The notes: a model not told the origin generated them from the sequence alone. A stretch of 64,000 nucleotides of DNA from Pseudogulbenkiania ferrooxidans 2002 (GCF_000174355.1 NZ_ACIS01000003.1:310001-374000), one strand, 5' to 3'. Positions 16,243-25,116 are shown, counted from the first letter of the stretch. Translations and numbers: made by a program.

Positions 16243-16509
16243 TCAGGCAGCCATGGCCTTGATCTGGGCGGACAGACGGCTCTTGTGACGAGCAGCCTTG
16301 TTCTTGTGGAACACGCCCTTGTCGGCAATGCGGTCGATCACTTTAACGGAAGCCTGGAACACGTCTTTGGCAGCAGCCTTGTCACCGGCTTCAACAGCCT
16401 TGATCACTTTCTTCACTGCGGTACGGAACGCAGTACGCAGGCTGGCGTTATGCGCGCGCTGCTTGAGAGCCTGGCGTGCACGCTTGCGAGCTTGTGCGCT
16501 ATTAGCCAT
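16243..16509 (-). CDS. rpsT: 30S ribosomal protein S20
   Basis: An 88-residue basic protein starting [18 protein letters not shown] and ending [13 protein letters not shown], typical S20, which binds 16S rRNA early in assembly. AGGAG precedes the ATG at 16509 by about 8 bases; the frame is open further upstream but that part is the promoter. The rpsT/murJ divergent pair is a conserved proteobacterial arrangement. Confidence 0.97.
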   Translation of the reverse strand: MANSAQARKRARQALKQRAHNASLRTAFRTAVKKVIKAVEAGDKAAAKDVFQASVKVIDRIADKGVFHKNKAARHKSRLSAQIKAMAA

Positions 16510-16546
16510 GAAACTTTCTCCTGATGAGCGGAATCTGAAACCCGCG

Positions 16547-16575
16547 ATTCTAAGCCCTATACTCTGGTTTTGCAA
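16547..16575 (-). promoter_or_regulatory. Sigma-70 promoter of rpsT
   Basis: TTGCAA (16570-16575) and TAGAAT (16547-16552) on the minus strand with 17-bp spacing, 38 bases before the rpsT ATG. The same -35 is seen before rpsP. Confidence 0.65.
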
Positions 16576-16637
16576 CAGCAATCCGTCCCGCGTAAACTAG
16601 CCGGCTTGCAAATCCTCCCAACCGGTTTTTCCGCCCA

Positions 16638-18170
16638 ATGAACCTTCTCAAGGCTCTTGCCACCGTCAGCAGCATGACCATGGTGTCGCGCGTGCTGGGT
16701 TTCATCCGCGACGCCATCATTGCCCGCGTCTTTGGCGCCGGACTCGCCACCGACGCCTTCTTCGTGGCGTTCAAGCTCCCCAACCTGCTGCGCCGGGTGT
16801 TTGCCGAGGGGGCGTTTTCCCAGGCTTTCGTGCCGGTGCTGGCGGAATACAAGCAGCAACGGGGCGAGGACGAGACGCGGCACTTTCTCGCCGCGGTGTC
16901 CGGCATGCTGGCGCTGGTGCTGCTGGCGGTCACCGTGCTCGGCATGCTGGCCGCGCCGTGGATCATCTGGATCTCGGCACCCGGTTTCGCCAACGATACC
17001 GGCAAGTTCGACCTGACCGTCCAGCTGTTGCGCATCACCTTCCCTTATATCCTGTTCATTTCGCTGTCGTCGTTGGCGGGCAGCGTGCTCAACACCTGGA
17101 ACCGCTTCTCGGTGCCGGCGTTCACGCCGACCTTCCTGAACATTTCGTTCATCCTGTGCGCCCTGCTGCTGGCGCCCTACTTCCACCCGCCGGTGCTGGT
17201 GCTGGCGTGGGCGGTGTTCATCGGCGGCATCCTGCAGCTGGCCTACCAGCTGCCCTACCTGAAGCAGGTTGGCATGCTGCCGTGGCCGCGCCTGGCGCTG
17301 AAGGACGCGGCGGTGTGGCGCATCATCCGGCAGATGGGACCGGCGATTTTCGGGGTGTCGATCGCGCAGATCTCGCTGGTGATCAACACCATCTTCGCCT
17401 CGTTTCTGGCCTCCGGCAGCGTGTCGTGGATGTACTACGCCGACCGCCTGATGGAGTTCCCCACCGGCGTTTTGGGCGTGGCGCTCGGCACCATCCTGCT
17501 GCCGTCGCTGTCCAAGCACGCCGCCAGCCGCGCCAACGACGAGTATTCCAAACTGCTGGACTGGGGCATGCGCCTGTCGCTGCTCTTGGCGGTGCCGGCC
17601 ACGGTCGGCCTGGCGGTGCTGTCCCAGCCCCTGATCGCGACGCTGTTCATGTACGGCAAGTTCTCGGCGCACGACGCGCTGATGACGCAGCGCGCCCTGA
17701 TCGCCTACGCCATCGGCCTGTTGGGTCTGATCCTGGTGAAGGTGCTGGCGCCGGGCTTCTACGCGCGCCAAAACATCAAGACGCCGGTGAAGATCGCCAT
17801 CGTCACCCTGTTGCTGACCCAACTGATGAACCTGGCCTTCGTGTTTCCGCTCAAACACGCGGGGCTGGCGCTGTCGATCGGGCTGGGCGCCTGCCTCAAC
17901 GCCGGGCTGCTGCTCTACCTGCTGATCAAGCAGGGGGTGTATGAACCGCAGCCGGGCTGGCGCTCCTTCCTGCTGCGCCTGGGCGTGGCGGTGGGCGGCA
18001 TGGCGGCGCTGCTGGTGGCGGCGCTGTGGCTGCCGATCAACTGGCACGGCCACTCGTGGCAGCGCGTGGGCTGGCTGTCGGCCATCATCATGGCCGGGGT
18101 GGCGATGTATTTCGGCCTGCTGTTCGCGCAGGGTTTCCGACCCAGCGATTTCATGCGCCGCGAACACTGA
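16638..18170 (+). CDS. murJ: Lipid II flippase MurJ
   Basis: A 510-residue polytopic MOP-superfamily protein with about 14 membrane helices. It starts [25 protein letters not shown], includes the conserved [29 protein letters not shown] block carrying charged cavity residues, and ends with hydrophobic helices before [11 protein letters not shown]. It flips undecaprenyl-linked peptidoglycan precursor across the inner membrane and is normally essential. Divergent from rpsT. A hairpin follows the stop within 30 bases, then queF. Confidence 0.96.
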   Translation: MNLLKALATVSSMTMVSRVLGFIRDAIIARVFGAGLATDAFFVAFKLPNLLRRVFAEGAFSQAFVPVLAEYKQQRGEDETRHFLAAVSGMLALVLLAVTVLGMLAAPWIIWISAPGFANDTGKFDLTVQLLRITFPYILFISLSSLAGSVLNTWNRFSVPAFTPTFLNISFILCALLLAPYFHPPVLVLAWAVFIGGILQLAYQLPYLKQVGMLPWPRLALKDAAVWRIIRQMGPAIFGVSIAQISLVINTIFASFLASGSVSWMYYADRLMEFPTGVLGVALGTILLPSLSKHAASRANDEYSKLLDWGMRLSLLLAVPATVGLAVLSQPLIATLFMYGKFSAHDALMTQRALIAYAIGLLGLILVKVLAPGFYARQNIKTPVKIAIVTLLLTQLMNLAFVFPLKHAGLALSIGLGACLNAGLLLYLLIKQGVYEPQPGWRSFLLRLGVAVGGMAALLVAALWLPINWHGHSWQRVGWLSAIIMAGVAMYFGLLFAQGFRPSDFMRREH

Positions 18171-18178
18171 GCAACGGG

Positions 18179-18200
18179 ACAGGGCCGGCCTTGGCCCTGT
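18179..18200 (+). terminator. Hairpin between murJ and queF
   Basis: ACAGGGCC-GGCCTT-GGCCCTGT, an 8-bp stem starting 8 bases after the murJ stop and 26 bases before queF. Without a T-run it may only partly terminate, leaving queF in a murJ read-through transcript. Confidence 0.45.
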
Positions 18201-18225
18201 CCGGAATAAGGAAAGTAACGAGACG

Positions 18226-19065
18226 ATGGCGAGCAACACCAAGACCCCCGAACAGTCGCCGCTCGGCAAGACCGTGCAGTACCAGGACCAGTACGCACCG
18301 GAGCTGCTGTTCCCGATCCCGCGCCAGCAAAAGCGCGACGAGATCGGCGTGGACGGCTCGGCGCTGCCGTTTGCCGGCGTCGACATCTGGACCGGCTACG
18401 AGCTGTCGTGGCTCAACGCCCGCGGCAAGCCGCAGGTGGCGATCGCCACCTTCCGCATCCCGGCCAACACCCCGAACCTGATCGAGTCGAAGTCGTTCAA
18501 GCTCTACCTGAACAGCTACAACCAGACCCGGCTCGACAGCATGGCGCGATTGCAGGCCCAACTCGCGCTGGACTTGTCGCGCGCGGCCGGTGGCCCGGTC
18601 GCCGTCAGCCTGACGAGCCCGCAGGATTTTGCGCGGGAACGGATCGACGAGCTGGCCGGCGAGTACATCGACGACCTCGACATCGAGGTCAGCGACTATC
18701 ACCCCGATCCGGCACGGCTTTCGGCCGATCTGTCGCACATCGTCAGCGAGACGCTGTGCTCCAACCTGCTGAAGTCGAACTGCCTGGTGACCGGCCAGCC
18801 TGACTGGGGCAGCGTGCAGATCCATTACATCGGACCGCGCATCGAGCGCGAGAGCCTGTTGCGCTACCTGATCGGCTTCCGCCAGCACAACGAGTTCCAC
18901 GAGCAGTGCGTGGAGCGCATCTTCACCGACGTGCTGCGCGCCTGCCAGCCGCAGCAACTCACCGTGTACGCGCGCTATACCCGGCGCGGCGGCCTCGACA
19001 TCAATCCCTTCCGCAGCAATGGCGGAGAGCCGGCGCCGGCCAACGTGCGCACCGCGCGCCAGTAA
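18226..19065 (+). CDS. queF: NADPH-dependent 7-cyano-7-deazaguanine reductase QueF
   Basis: A 279-residue bimodular (YqcD-type, long) QueF reducing preQ0 to preQ1 in queuosine synthesis. [19 protein letters not shown] is the substrate/NADPH motif; catalytic Cys186 in [13 protein letters not shown] forms the thioimide and Asp193 follows seven residues later as in the E. coli enzyme. The C-terminal half contains [28 protein letters not shown]. The ATG at 18226 follows AAGGAAAGTAACGAGACG; the open frame upstream is the murJ shadow. Directly after the stop lies an inverted pair of DUS-like 12-mers. Confidence 0.94.
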   Translation: MASNTKTPEQSPLGKTVQYQDQYAPELLFPIPRQQKRDEIGVDGSALPFAGVDIWTGYELSWLNARGKPQVAIATFRIPANTPNLIESKSFKLYLNSYNQTRLDSMARLQAQLALDLSRAAGGPVAVSLTSPQDFARERIDELAGEYIDDLDIEVSDYHPDPARLSADLSHIVSETLCSNLLKSNCLVTGQPDWGSVQIHYIGPRIERESLLRYLIGFRQHNEFHEQCVERIFTDVLRACQPQQLTVYARYTRRGGLDINPFRSNGGEPAPANVRTARQ

Positions 19066-19072
19066 AGGCCCA

Positions 19073-19100
19073 AGGTTGGCCGAAGCCCTTCGGCCAACCT
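19073..19100. repeat. Inverted pair of DUS-like 12-mers forming a hairpin (copies 5 and 6)
   Basis: AGGTTGGCCGAA (19073-19084) and TTCGGCCAACCT (19089-19100) are separated by GCCC, giving a perfect 12-bp stem with a 4-base loop. It lies 8 bases after the queF stop and 3 bases before the end of the converging small gene, where a bidirectional terminator is expected. Neisseria DUS pairs occupy exactly such places. Confidence 0.85.
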
Positions 19101-19102
19101 CG

Positions 19103-19315
19103 TCACGCAGTCCGCCGCGCCTTGCGGCAGGCCATCAGCACCACCGCCCCCACCTTGAACAGGCCGGCCGCCACCGTCAGCGACAGGTGCGCGGCGATCA
19201 GCAGCGGCATCGCCACCTCCGCTTCGCGGAAATAGGCGGTGTAGACCCCGACGCTGAACACCGACAACGACACCAGCATGGTGACCAGGGCAATACGTTC
19301 CATTCCTTGTTGCAT
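19103..19315 (-). CDS. Small two-helix membrane protein
   Basis: A 70-residue protein with two hydrophobic helices (about 8-27 and 36-62) joined by YFREAEVAMP, ending in a basic tail (CRKARRTA) that would stay in the cytoplasm. AAAGGTG six bases before the ATG at 19315 supports that start; M5 is an alternative. No family recognised with confidence. It diverges from hmp, and an NsrR-like half-site lies about 68 bases upstream of its start, so it may belong to the nitric-oxide response, but that is inference. Confidence 0.6.
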   Translation of the reverse strand: MQQGMERIALVTMLVSLSVFSVGVYTAYFREAEVAMPLLIAAHLSLTVAAGLFKVGAVVLMACRKARRTA

Positions 19316-19382
19316 GATTCGCACCTTTTGCCGACGGCGCTGCACGTGCCAGGTGACAGCACCCTTTTTAAACATGTACTAT

Positions 19383-19454
19383 TGATACATCTTTAGTGGC
19401 GGCGCGTCCAGTATCAGAACATGCTGATATAGGTATCGCCGATAAGATGTATTT
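19383..19454. promoter_or_regulatory. Two NsrR-like half-sites upstream of hmp
   Basis: AAGATGTATTT (19444-19454) exactly matches the NsrR 11-mer (AAGATGYATTT), and an inverted AAGATGTATCA is at 19383-19393 on the minus strand. NsrR represses hmp in many Proteobacteria, and an nsrR gene follows hmp here. The full 23-bp inverted repeat is not present; single half-sites are known to function in other species. The 19316-19479 gap otherwise holds the promoters of hmp and the small membrane protein. Confidence 0.55.
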
Positions 19455-19479
19455 TTTTGACAACTTATAAGGACTTCAC

Positions 19480-20697
19480 ATGCTCAGCAGCCAGCACCGC
19501 GAACTCGTCAAAGCCACCGTACCGGTTCTGCGCGAACACGGCGTCGCCCTGACCAGCCATTTCTACCGCCGCATGTTCAGCCACAACCCGGAACTCAAGC
19601 ACGTGTTCAACCAGGCCAAACAGGAGGCCGGCCAGCAGCAGCAGGCGCTGGCGCTGGCGGTACTGGGCTACGCCGAACACATCGACGATCCTTCGGTCCT
19701 GGCGCCGGTGGTAATGCGCATCGCCCACAAGCACGTCGGCCTGGGCATCCGTGCCGAGCATTACCCGATCGTCGGCCATCATCTGCTGTCCTCGATCAGC
19801 GAAGTGCTGGGCGAAGCCGCCAGCGACGAGTTGCTGGAAGCCTGGCGCCTGGCCTACGGCCAGCTCGCCGACCTGCTGATCGCGGCGGAGCAGCAGCTCT
19901 ACACCGACGGCGCGCTGAGCCGCGGCGGCTGGTCCGGCGTACGCAGCTTCACCGTCACCCGCAAGGTGGCGGAAAGCAGCGAGATCACCTCGTTCTACCT
20001 CTCCCCGTCCGACAAGGGCGCGGTACCCGGCTTCCGTCCCGGCCAGTACATCACGCTGAAGCGTTTCGTGCCGGAACTGGGGCTGCTGCAGCCGCGCCAG
20101 TACAGCCTGTCGGACGCACCAGGCCAGGATTACCTGCGCATCTCGGTCAAGCGCGAGCCCGGCAACGGCAGCACCCCGGCCGGACGCATCTCCAACCTGC
20201 TGCACGACACCGTGCACGAAGGCGACCAGCTCGAACTGGCCCCGCCGGGTGGCGACTTCTTCCTGCACGAAGAACGCAGCACCCCGGTCGTGCTGATCAG
20301 CGGCGGGGTTGGCGTGACGCCGATGATCGCCATGCTCAACCATCTGGTGCTGACGCGAAGCCCGCGCCGCGTCGCCTTCGTCCACGGCTGTCGCAACGGT
20401 GCGGTGCACGCCATGAAGCGCCACGTCAACCAGCTGGCGGCGGAATGCGACAACGTCAGCAAGGTGGTGTTCTACGAAGAAGTGGGTGCCGAAGACCGCC
20501 TGGGCGAAGACTATGACCAGCAAGGCCGCGTCGACCTGGGCGCCGTGCGCGAGCAGGTGCTGCTGCCGGATGCCGACTACTACCTGTGCGGCCCCTTGGC
20601 GTTCATGCTGGCGCAGCGCGACTGGCTGCTGGCGGCCGGGGTGGACGGCGGGCGCATCCACTACGAAGTGTTCGGCTCGCATACCATAGCCGGCTGA
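19480..20697 (+). CDS. hmp: Flavohemoglobin / nitric oxide dioxygenase
   Basis: A 405-residue fusion of globin, FAD and NAD domains that converts NO to nitrate with NAD(P)H and oxygen. In the globin part the distal Tyr29 (SHFYR) and proximal His85 (IAHKHVG) are at the standard positions. The FAD-binding RQYSLSDAP is near residue 208, and the NAD-binding GGVGVTPMIAML and LCGPLAFM lie in the C-terminal half. AAGGAC precedes the ATG. NsrR-like sites upstream and nsrR 57 bases downstream, without a terminator between, suggest an autoregulated hmp-nsrR unit. Confidence 0.96.
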   Translation: MLSSQHRELVKATVPVLREHGVALTSHFYRRMFSHNPELKHVFNQAKQEAGQQQQALALAVLGYAEHIDDPSVLAPVVMRIAHKHVGLGIRAEHYPIVGHHLLSSISEVLGEAASDELLEAWRLAYGQLADLLIAAEQQLYTDGALSRGGWSGVRSFTVTRKVAESSEITSFYLSPSDKGAVPGFRPGQYITLKRFVPELGLLQPRQYSLSDAPGQDYLRISVKREPGNGSTPAGRISNLLHDTVHEGDQLELAPPGGDFFLHEERSTPVVLISGGVGVTPMIAMLNHLVLTRSPRRVAFVHGCRNGAVHAMKRHVNQLAAECDNVSKVVFYEEVGAEDRLGEDYDQQGRVDLGAVREQVLLPDADYYLCGPLAFMLAQRDWLLAAGVDGGRIHYEVFGSHTIAG

Positions 20698-20754
20698 TTG
20701 TGCCGCGCGGGTGGGAGGGGTATCCTGCCCGCATCACTCGAGACAGAACGAATC

Positions 20755-21216
20755 ATGCAGTTGACCCGCTTCACCGACCTCGGCCTCAGGGTATTGATGT
20801 ACCTGACCCACCGCGAACGCGACACCCCGGTCACCATCCCGGAAATCGCCGAGCGCTTCGCCGTGTCGCGCAACCACCTGGTCAAGGTGGTGCACTTCAT
20901 GGCACAGCAGGGCTGGCTGGTCACCACCCGAGGCAAGGGCGGCGGGCTGGCGCTGGCGCGCCCGGCCGATCACTACCGGCTGGGCGACGTCATCCGCACT
21001 CTGGAAGGCATGAGTGACCTGATCGACTGCGCCGAGCCGCCCTGTGCGCTGCGCAGCGGCTGCCAGCTCAAGTCGGCGCTGGACGTCGGCCTCACCGCCT
21101 TCTTCGAGGCGCTCAACCGCTTCACGCTGGCCTCCGCCGTCGCCGCGCCGACCGGCGAGGCCATCGTCCGCCTGCACCGCAGGCCCCGTCCGCTGGAGCC
21201 GGGCACCGTCTCCTAA
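20755..21216 (+). CDS. nsrR: Rrf2-family NO-sensing repressor NsrR
   Basis: A 153-residue winged-helix regulator. The N-terminal MQLTRFTDLGLRVLMYL is highly conserved in NsrR. Three cysteines C92, C97 and C103 (DCAEPPCALRSGC) have the C-x4-C-x5-C spacing of E. coli NsrR, the ligands of its NO-sensitive iron-sulfur cluster. Context (directly after hmp) supports NsrR rather than IscR, whose Cys spacing and neighbours differ. ATG at 20755; no strong ribosome-binding site is visible, so low translation is likely. Confidence 0.92.
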   Translation: MQLTRFTDLGLRVLMYLTHRERDTPVTIPEIAERFAVSRNHLVKVVHFMAQQGWLVTTRGKGGGLALARPADHYRLGDVIRTLEGMSDLIDCAEPPCALRSGCQLKSALDVGLTAFFEALNRFTLASAVAAPTGEAIVRLHRRPRPLEPGTVS

Positions 21217-21605
21217 CGCCCTCCGCCGCCCTATCCGGTGGTTCGACGCTGGCACGGCGCCGCTCCGCGCGACACCGCACCGGACACCGCTCTCCCCGCC
21301 CTGCATCGGCCGCTCCGGCCCTGTGCGCTCCCCGCCACCGGGCCGCGGCGATCGCCCGGGACGGACTGGCCACGTCTGCCGCCGTACTTTGCCCTGCCGG
21401 CATCCCCCACATATCGCCCCCTCTGCGGAACATGGCCGGAAGTTTGCTTGCCTAAACCGGGTCGGCGCCATGCTATGACCACCCAGTCCCGCCTGAGTGG
21501 CCCCGCCACCTCTCACCCAGCGTTGCAGATTCCCCGGCAACACATCCCCGCAACAGAACGGCTCTAGCCTGTAGCAGGCTGGCTTCTTCGAGAAAGGGAA
21601 CACCC
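21217..21605. other. 389-bp intergenic region after nsrR
   Basis: No coding frame with a ribosome-binding site or family resemblance. A short hairpin AGCCTG-TAG-CAGGCT is at 21566-21580, just before the patatin ribosome-binding site. Nothing else is recognised. Confidence 0.5.
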
Positions 21606-22589
21606 ATGAAGACCACTGAGATCGCCTTGGCCTTGCAAGGCGGCGGCGCGCACGGCGCCTTTACCTGGGGCGTACTGGACAGGCTGCTGGAAACACGCCG
21701 CTATCACCCCGCCGCGCTGAGCGGCGCCAGTGCCGGCGCCATGAACGCGGCGCTGCTGGCCTACGGCTGGATGGAGGATGGTTACGACGGCGCGCGCGAG
21801 GCGCTGGGACAGTTCTGGCAACGGCTGTCGGCGCTCTACCCCTGGCCGGCGGCGCACGCCCCGCCCGTGGCGCTGCAAGGGCTGCTGCAGCTGTCGCACT
21901 TCCTGACCTCGGACCAGCTCAACCCGTTCGACTACAACCCGCTGCGCGAGCTGATCGCCAGCAGCATCGACTTCGCCCGGCTGCGCACCACCCCGATCCA
22001 GCTGTTCATCGCCGCGACCCACGTCAACAGCGGACGCCTCAAGCTGTTCCATGCCCACGAGCTGAGCGTGGAGCACCTGCTGGCTTCCGCCTGCCTGCCG
22101 CAGCTGCACCACACCGTACACATCGACGGCGAAGCCTACTGGGACGGCGGCCTCACCGCCAACCCGCCGCTGTTTCCGCTGGCCTACCAGGGGCGCGCCC
22201 GCGATATCGTGCTGGTGACGCTGGTGCCGCAACAGTGGGAGGAGATGCCTGGGCGTGCCGGCGCGGTCGAGCGCCGCCTCAACGACATCAGCTTCGGCTC
22301 GTCGCTGCATACCGAGTTGCAGGGGCTGGCCATCGCCAAGCGCGAAGCCGGCAGAAGTCTGTTCGGCCTGGGCCGCCTGGAGCGACACCTGCGCCAGCTG
22401 CGCCTGCACCATATCGATGCGGACGCTACCACCGGCGCGCTCGACAGCCTGAGCAAGCTCACGCCGCATCACGGCCTGGTGCAGCAGTTGTTTGCCGCCG
22501 GGCGCGAGCGGGCGCAGGCCTGGCTGCAAGAGCACGGTGCGGAAGTCGGGAGAAAAAGCACGATGCGGCTGTGGCGGCGCATCGGCTGA
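21606..22589 (+). CDS. Patatin-like phospholipase
   Basis: A 327-residue serine lipase of the patatin family with the glycine-rich oxyanion motif GGGAHG (12-17), nucleophile elbow GASAG with Ser42, and the DGG motif with Asp180 completing the Ser-Asp dyad. No signal peptide, so cytoplasmic or membrane-associated. AAAGGGAA before the ATG supports the start. Similar bacterial proteins occur with polyhydroxyalkanoate genes, but nothing nearby proves that role. Confidence 0.88.
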   Translation: MKTTEIALALQGGGAHGAFTWGVLDRLLETRRYHPAALSGASAGAMNAALLAYGWMEDGYDGAREALGQFWQRLSALYPWPAAHAPPVALQGLLQLSHFLTSDQLNPFDYNPLRELIASSIDFARLRTTPIQLFIAATHVNSGRLKLFHAHELSVEHLLASACLPQLHHTVHIDGEAYWDGGLTANPPLFPLAYQGRARDIVLVTLVPQQWEEMPGRAGAVERRLNDISFGSSLHTELQGLAIAKREAGRSLFGLGRLERHLRQLRLHHIDADATTGALDSLSKLTPHHGLVQQLFAAGRERAQAWLQEHGAEVGRKSTMRLWRRIG

Positions 22590-22636
22590 CACGGGGCGAC
22601 GTCGTCGCGGCGAAAGGGGAGCCTGCGGCACGAGCG

Positions 22637-22663
22637 CGCCACGACCGCACTGCGGCCGTGGCG
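22637..22663. terminator. Hairpin between converging patatin and hemN genes
   Basis: CGCCACG (22637-22643) pairs with CGTGGCG (22657-22663), with further inner pairing. GC-rich, no T-run, 14 bases before the hemN stop. A likely shared terminator. Confidence 0.45.
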
Positions 22664-22676
22664 GGAAGGGAAAGGA

Positions 22677-24086
22677 TCAGATGGTGCGCGAGTAGCGCGC
22701 CTTGGTCTGGCGCTCGCGCAGGTGGCGGTCGAAAGCCATGGCGATGTTGCGGATCAGGAAGCGGCCTTTGGGCTCAACCATCAGGAAGTCGCCGTCGAAA
22801 GTGAGCAGGCCCTGCTGCTGGAACTCGCGGATGGCCGGCATCTCGGCGGCAAAGTACTCGGCGAAGTTGATGCCGTGCACCTGCTCGATGGCTTCCACCG
22901 ACAGCGCGAAGCGGCACATCAGCGCCTGGATGATGGAGCGGCGCAGGATGTCGTCGCCGTCCAGCACCATGCCGCGCAGCACCGGCAGGCGGTTTTCGTC
23001 GAGTGCGGCGTAGTAGCTCTCGAGATCCTTCTCGTTCTGGCTGTAACAGGGGCCGACCTTGCCGATCGACGACACGCCGAAGCCGATCATGTCGCAGTCG
23101 GCGTGCGTGGAGTAGCCCTGGAAATTGCGCTGCAGCCGGCCCTGGCGCAGCGCCACGGTGAGGTCGTCGTCCGGCTTGGCGAAGTGGTCCATGCCGATGA
23201 ACACGTAGCCGGCGGCGGACAGCTGTTCCACCGAGTGCTGCAGGATGTCGAGCTTGACCGGCGGCAGCGGCAGGTCGGCCTCGTTGATGCGCCGCTGCGG
23301 CATGAATACGGTAGGCAGGTGGGCGTAGTTGTAGAGCGCGATACGGTCCGGCCCCATGGCGATCACCTTGTCGACCGTGGCCGCCACCGACTCCTGGGTC
23401 TGCAGCGGCAGGCCGTAGATCAGATCGACGCTCACCGAGCGGAAGCCGGCCTCGCGCGCGGCGTCGATCACCACGCGCGTCTCCTCTTCGCTCTGGATGC
23501 GGTTGACCGCCTGCTGCACGCGCGGCTCGAAATCCTGCACCCCGACACTCATCCGGTTGAAGCCCAGGCGCGCCAGATGCAGCACGGTGTCGCGCGTCAC
23601 CTTGCGCGGATCTATCTCGATGGAATATTCTCCCTCCGCCAAGAATTCGAAGCGGGTCCGGAGTATCCCCATCAGCCGTTCCAGCTGTTCATCCGACAGG
23701 AAGGTCGGGGTGCCACCGCCGAAGTGCAGCTGGATCACTTTTTCGCGCTGCCCCAGCACGTCGGCCACCAGGCCGACTTCCTTCTCCAGGTAATCGAGGT
23801 AGCGGTCGGCGCGGCTCTTGTCCTTGGTGATGATCTTGTTGCAGCCGCAGTAATAGCACACGGTATTGCAGAACGGCAGATGCACGTAGAGCGAGATCGG
23901 ACGGCTGTTGGCGCCGATCTTGCGCTGCTGCAGCCAGTGACGGTAGTCCTTGGCGCTGAAGTCGTCGGTGAAGCGGTCTGCGGTCGGGTACGAGGTATAA
24001 CGCGGGCCGGCGCCGTCGAGACGGGCAATCAGGGCGCGGTCGAACTCGCAACGTGTGGGCGAAAACGGTGGGTGGGTGGTGTTCAT
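22677..24086 (-). CDS. hemN: Oxygen-independent coproporphyrinogen III dehydrogenase
   Basis: A 469-residue radical-SAM enzyme of anaerobic heme synthesis. The cluster motif CNTVCYYCGC gives C73, C77 and C80 for the 4Fe-4S cluster plus the HemN-specific C82; PRYTSYPTADRF precedes it and GGGTPTFL follows. Length and the C-terminal HemN domain mark it as true HemN rather than HemW. Two tandem FNR boxes lie between it and divergent fnr, so it is expected to be induced at low oxygen. Confidence 0.96.
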   Translation of the reverse strand: MNTTHPPFSPTRCEFDRALIARLDGAGPRYTSYPTADRFTDDFSAKDYRHWLQQRKIGANSRPISLYVHLPFCNTVCYYCGCNKIITKDKSRADRYLDYLEKEVGLVADVLGQREKVIQLHFGGGTPTFLSDEQLERLMGILRTRFEFLAEGEYSIEIDPRKVTRDTVLHLARLGFNRMSVGVQDFEPRVQQAVNRIQSEEETRVVIDAAREAGFRSVSVDLIYGLPLQTQESVAATVDKVIAMGPDRIALYNYAHLPTVFMPQRRINEADLPLPPVKLDILQHSVEQLSAAGYVFIGMDHFAKPDDDLTVALRQGRLQRNFQGYSTHADCDMIGFGVSSIGKVGPCYSQNEKDLESYYAALDENRLPVLRGMVLDGDDILRRSIIQALMCRFALSVEAIEQVHGINFAEYFAAEMPAIREFQQQGLLTFDGDFLMVEPKGRFLIRNIAMAFDRHLRERQTKARYSRTI

Positions 24087-24151
24087 GATGTCTCGCGATG
24101 GAAAAACCAGTGGTGGACTGGTAAATTTGCGGCAAACCTCCCAGAAACGCT

Positions 24152-24190
24152 TTGACCGACATCAAGGCCCAACGCTTTGACCAACATCAA
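24152..24190. promoter_or_regulatory. Two tandem FNR/ANR boxes
   Basis: TTGACCGACATCAA (24152-24165) and TTGACCAACATCAA (24177-24190) match TTGAC-N4-ATCAA, spaced 25 bp apart inside a direct repeat (AACGCTTTGACC.ACATCAAGGC). They lie between divergent hemN and fnr, the second 30 bases before the fnr ATG, where binding would be autorepressive for fnr while the first could activate hemN. Confidence 0.85.
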
Positions 24191-24219
24191 GGCTTACTTA
24201 ACAGAAGCGGACATGCCGC

Positions 24220-24975
24220 ATGACTGACTCGACTGTTGTTCCCCTGCAAGCCCTCAAGGTCTCCTGCTCCAACTGCACGCTGCGCGAATTGTGTCTGCCC
24301 CTGGGTCTGAACCGTGAGGAAATGACGCGACTGGATGCGGTGATCCGCCAGAGCCGGCGCCTGAAACGTGGCGAAGCGCTGTTTCGCAACGGCGAGGGCT
24401 TCAAGTCACTGTACGCGGTACGCACCGGTTTCTTCAAGACCTGCATCTCCAGCCAGGACGGACGCGAGCAGGTCACCGGCTTTCACATGTCGGGCGAACT
24501 GATGGGACTGGACGGGATTTCGGCCAACGTGCACGGCTGCAACGCCGTCGCGCTGGAAGACAGCGAGGTGTGCGAACTGCCGTTCAGCCGCATGCAGAAC
24601 CTGGCGCTGGAGATTCCCTCGCTGCAACACCACTTCTACCGGCTGATGAGCCGCGAGATCGTGCGCGATCACAACGTGATGATGCTGCTGGGCAATATGA
24701 AGGCGGAGGAACGGCTGGCCGCCTTCCTCATCAACCTGTCGCAGCGCCTGACGGTGCGCGGTTTCGCCGCCAACGACTTCATCCTGCGCATGAGCCGCGA
24801 GGAGATCGGCAGCTTCCTGGGGCTCAAGCTGGAGACGGTGAGCCGTACCCTGTCCAAGTTCCAGCAGCAGGGCTGGATCGCGGTGGACCACAAGCACATC
24901 CAGCTGGAGCAGCCCGAGCAGCTCAAGCAGTTGGTCGCCGGCTGCGCCAACGCCCACCCGACGCCGAACCACTGA
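24220..24975 (+). CDS. fnr: FNR/ANR-type oxygen-sensing regulator
   Basis: A 251-residue CRP/FNR protein. Cluster ligands C16, C19 and C25 (CSNCTLRELC) plus C108 (VHGC) make a complete 4Fe-4S set, so it should sense oxygen. The recognition helix has E206-TVS209-R210 as in E. coli FNR, matching the TTGAC/ATCAA boxes upstream. It activates anaerobic genes such as hemN and possibly the bd oxidase at 40-42 kb. The stop codon TGA (24973-24975) touches the left end of a MITE-like element. Confidence 0.95.
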   Translation: MTDSTVVPLQALKVSCSNCTLRELCLPLGLNREEMTRLDAVIRQSRRLKRGEALFRNGEGFKSLYAVRTGFFKTCISSQDGREQVTGFHMSGELMGLDGISANVHGCNAVALEDSEVCELPFSRMQNLALEIPSLQHHFYRLMSREIVRDHNVMMLLGNMKAEERLAAFLINLSQRLTVRGFAANDFILRMSREEIGSFLGLKLETVSRTLSKFQQQGWIAVDHKHIQLEQPEQLKQLVAGCANAHPTPNH

Positions 24976-25116
24976 GAACCTGTTTACGATCTCGCGAGCT
25001 AGAGCGAGACAAGGCAAAAACGGCTGAGGATGCGGAGTTTACACGTAGTAAATGAGCATTCCGAAGTCGTTTTTAACGCCGTATCGCCGAAGCGCAGCAG
25101 ATCGTAAACAGGTTCT
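24975..25116. mobile_element. MITE-like element with 18-bp terminal inverted repeats
   Basis: Perfect terminal repeats AGAACCTGTTTACGATCT (24975-24992) and its inverse (25099-25116) bound a 142-bp sequence with no open frame. Flanking TGAG (24973-24976 and 25116-25119) could be a target duplication partly merged with the ends. The interior has TTTAC-ACGTA-GTAAA (25038-25052). Such short non-coding units are moved in trans by a transposase; I cannot name the IS family. Insertion is exactly at the fnr stop codon, leaving the protein intact. Confidence 0.75.

Noticed and set aside
19457-19462. Perfect TTGACA as a -35 box for hmp
   Set aside because: A 17-bp spacing would place the -10 on the hmp start codon; the ribosome-binding site AAGGAC lies in the spacer.
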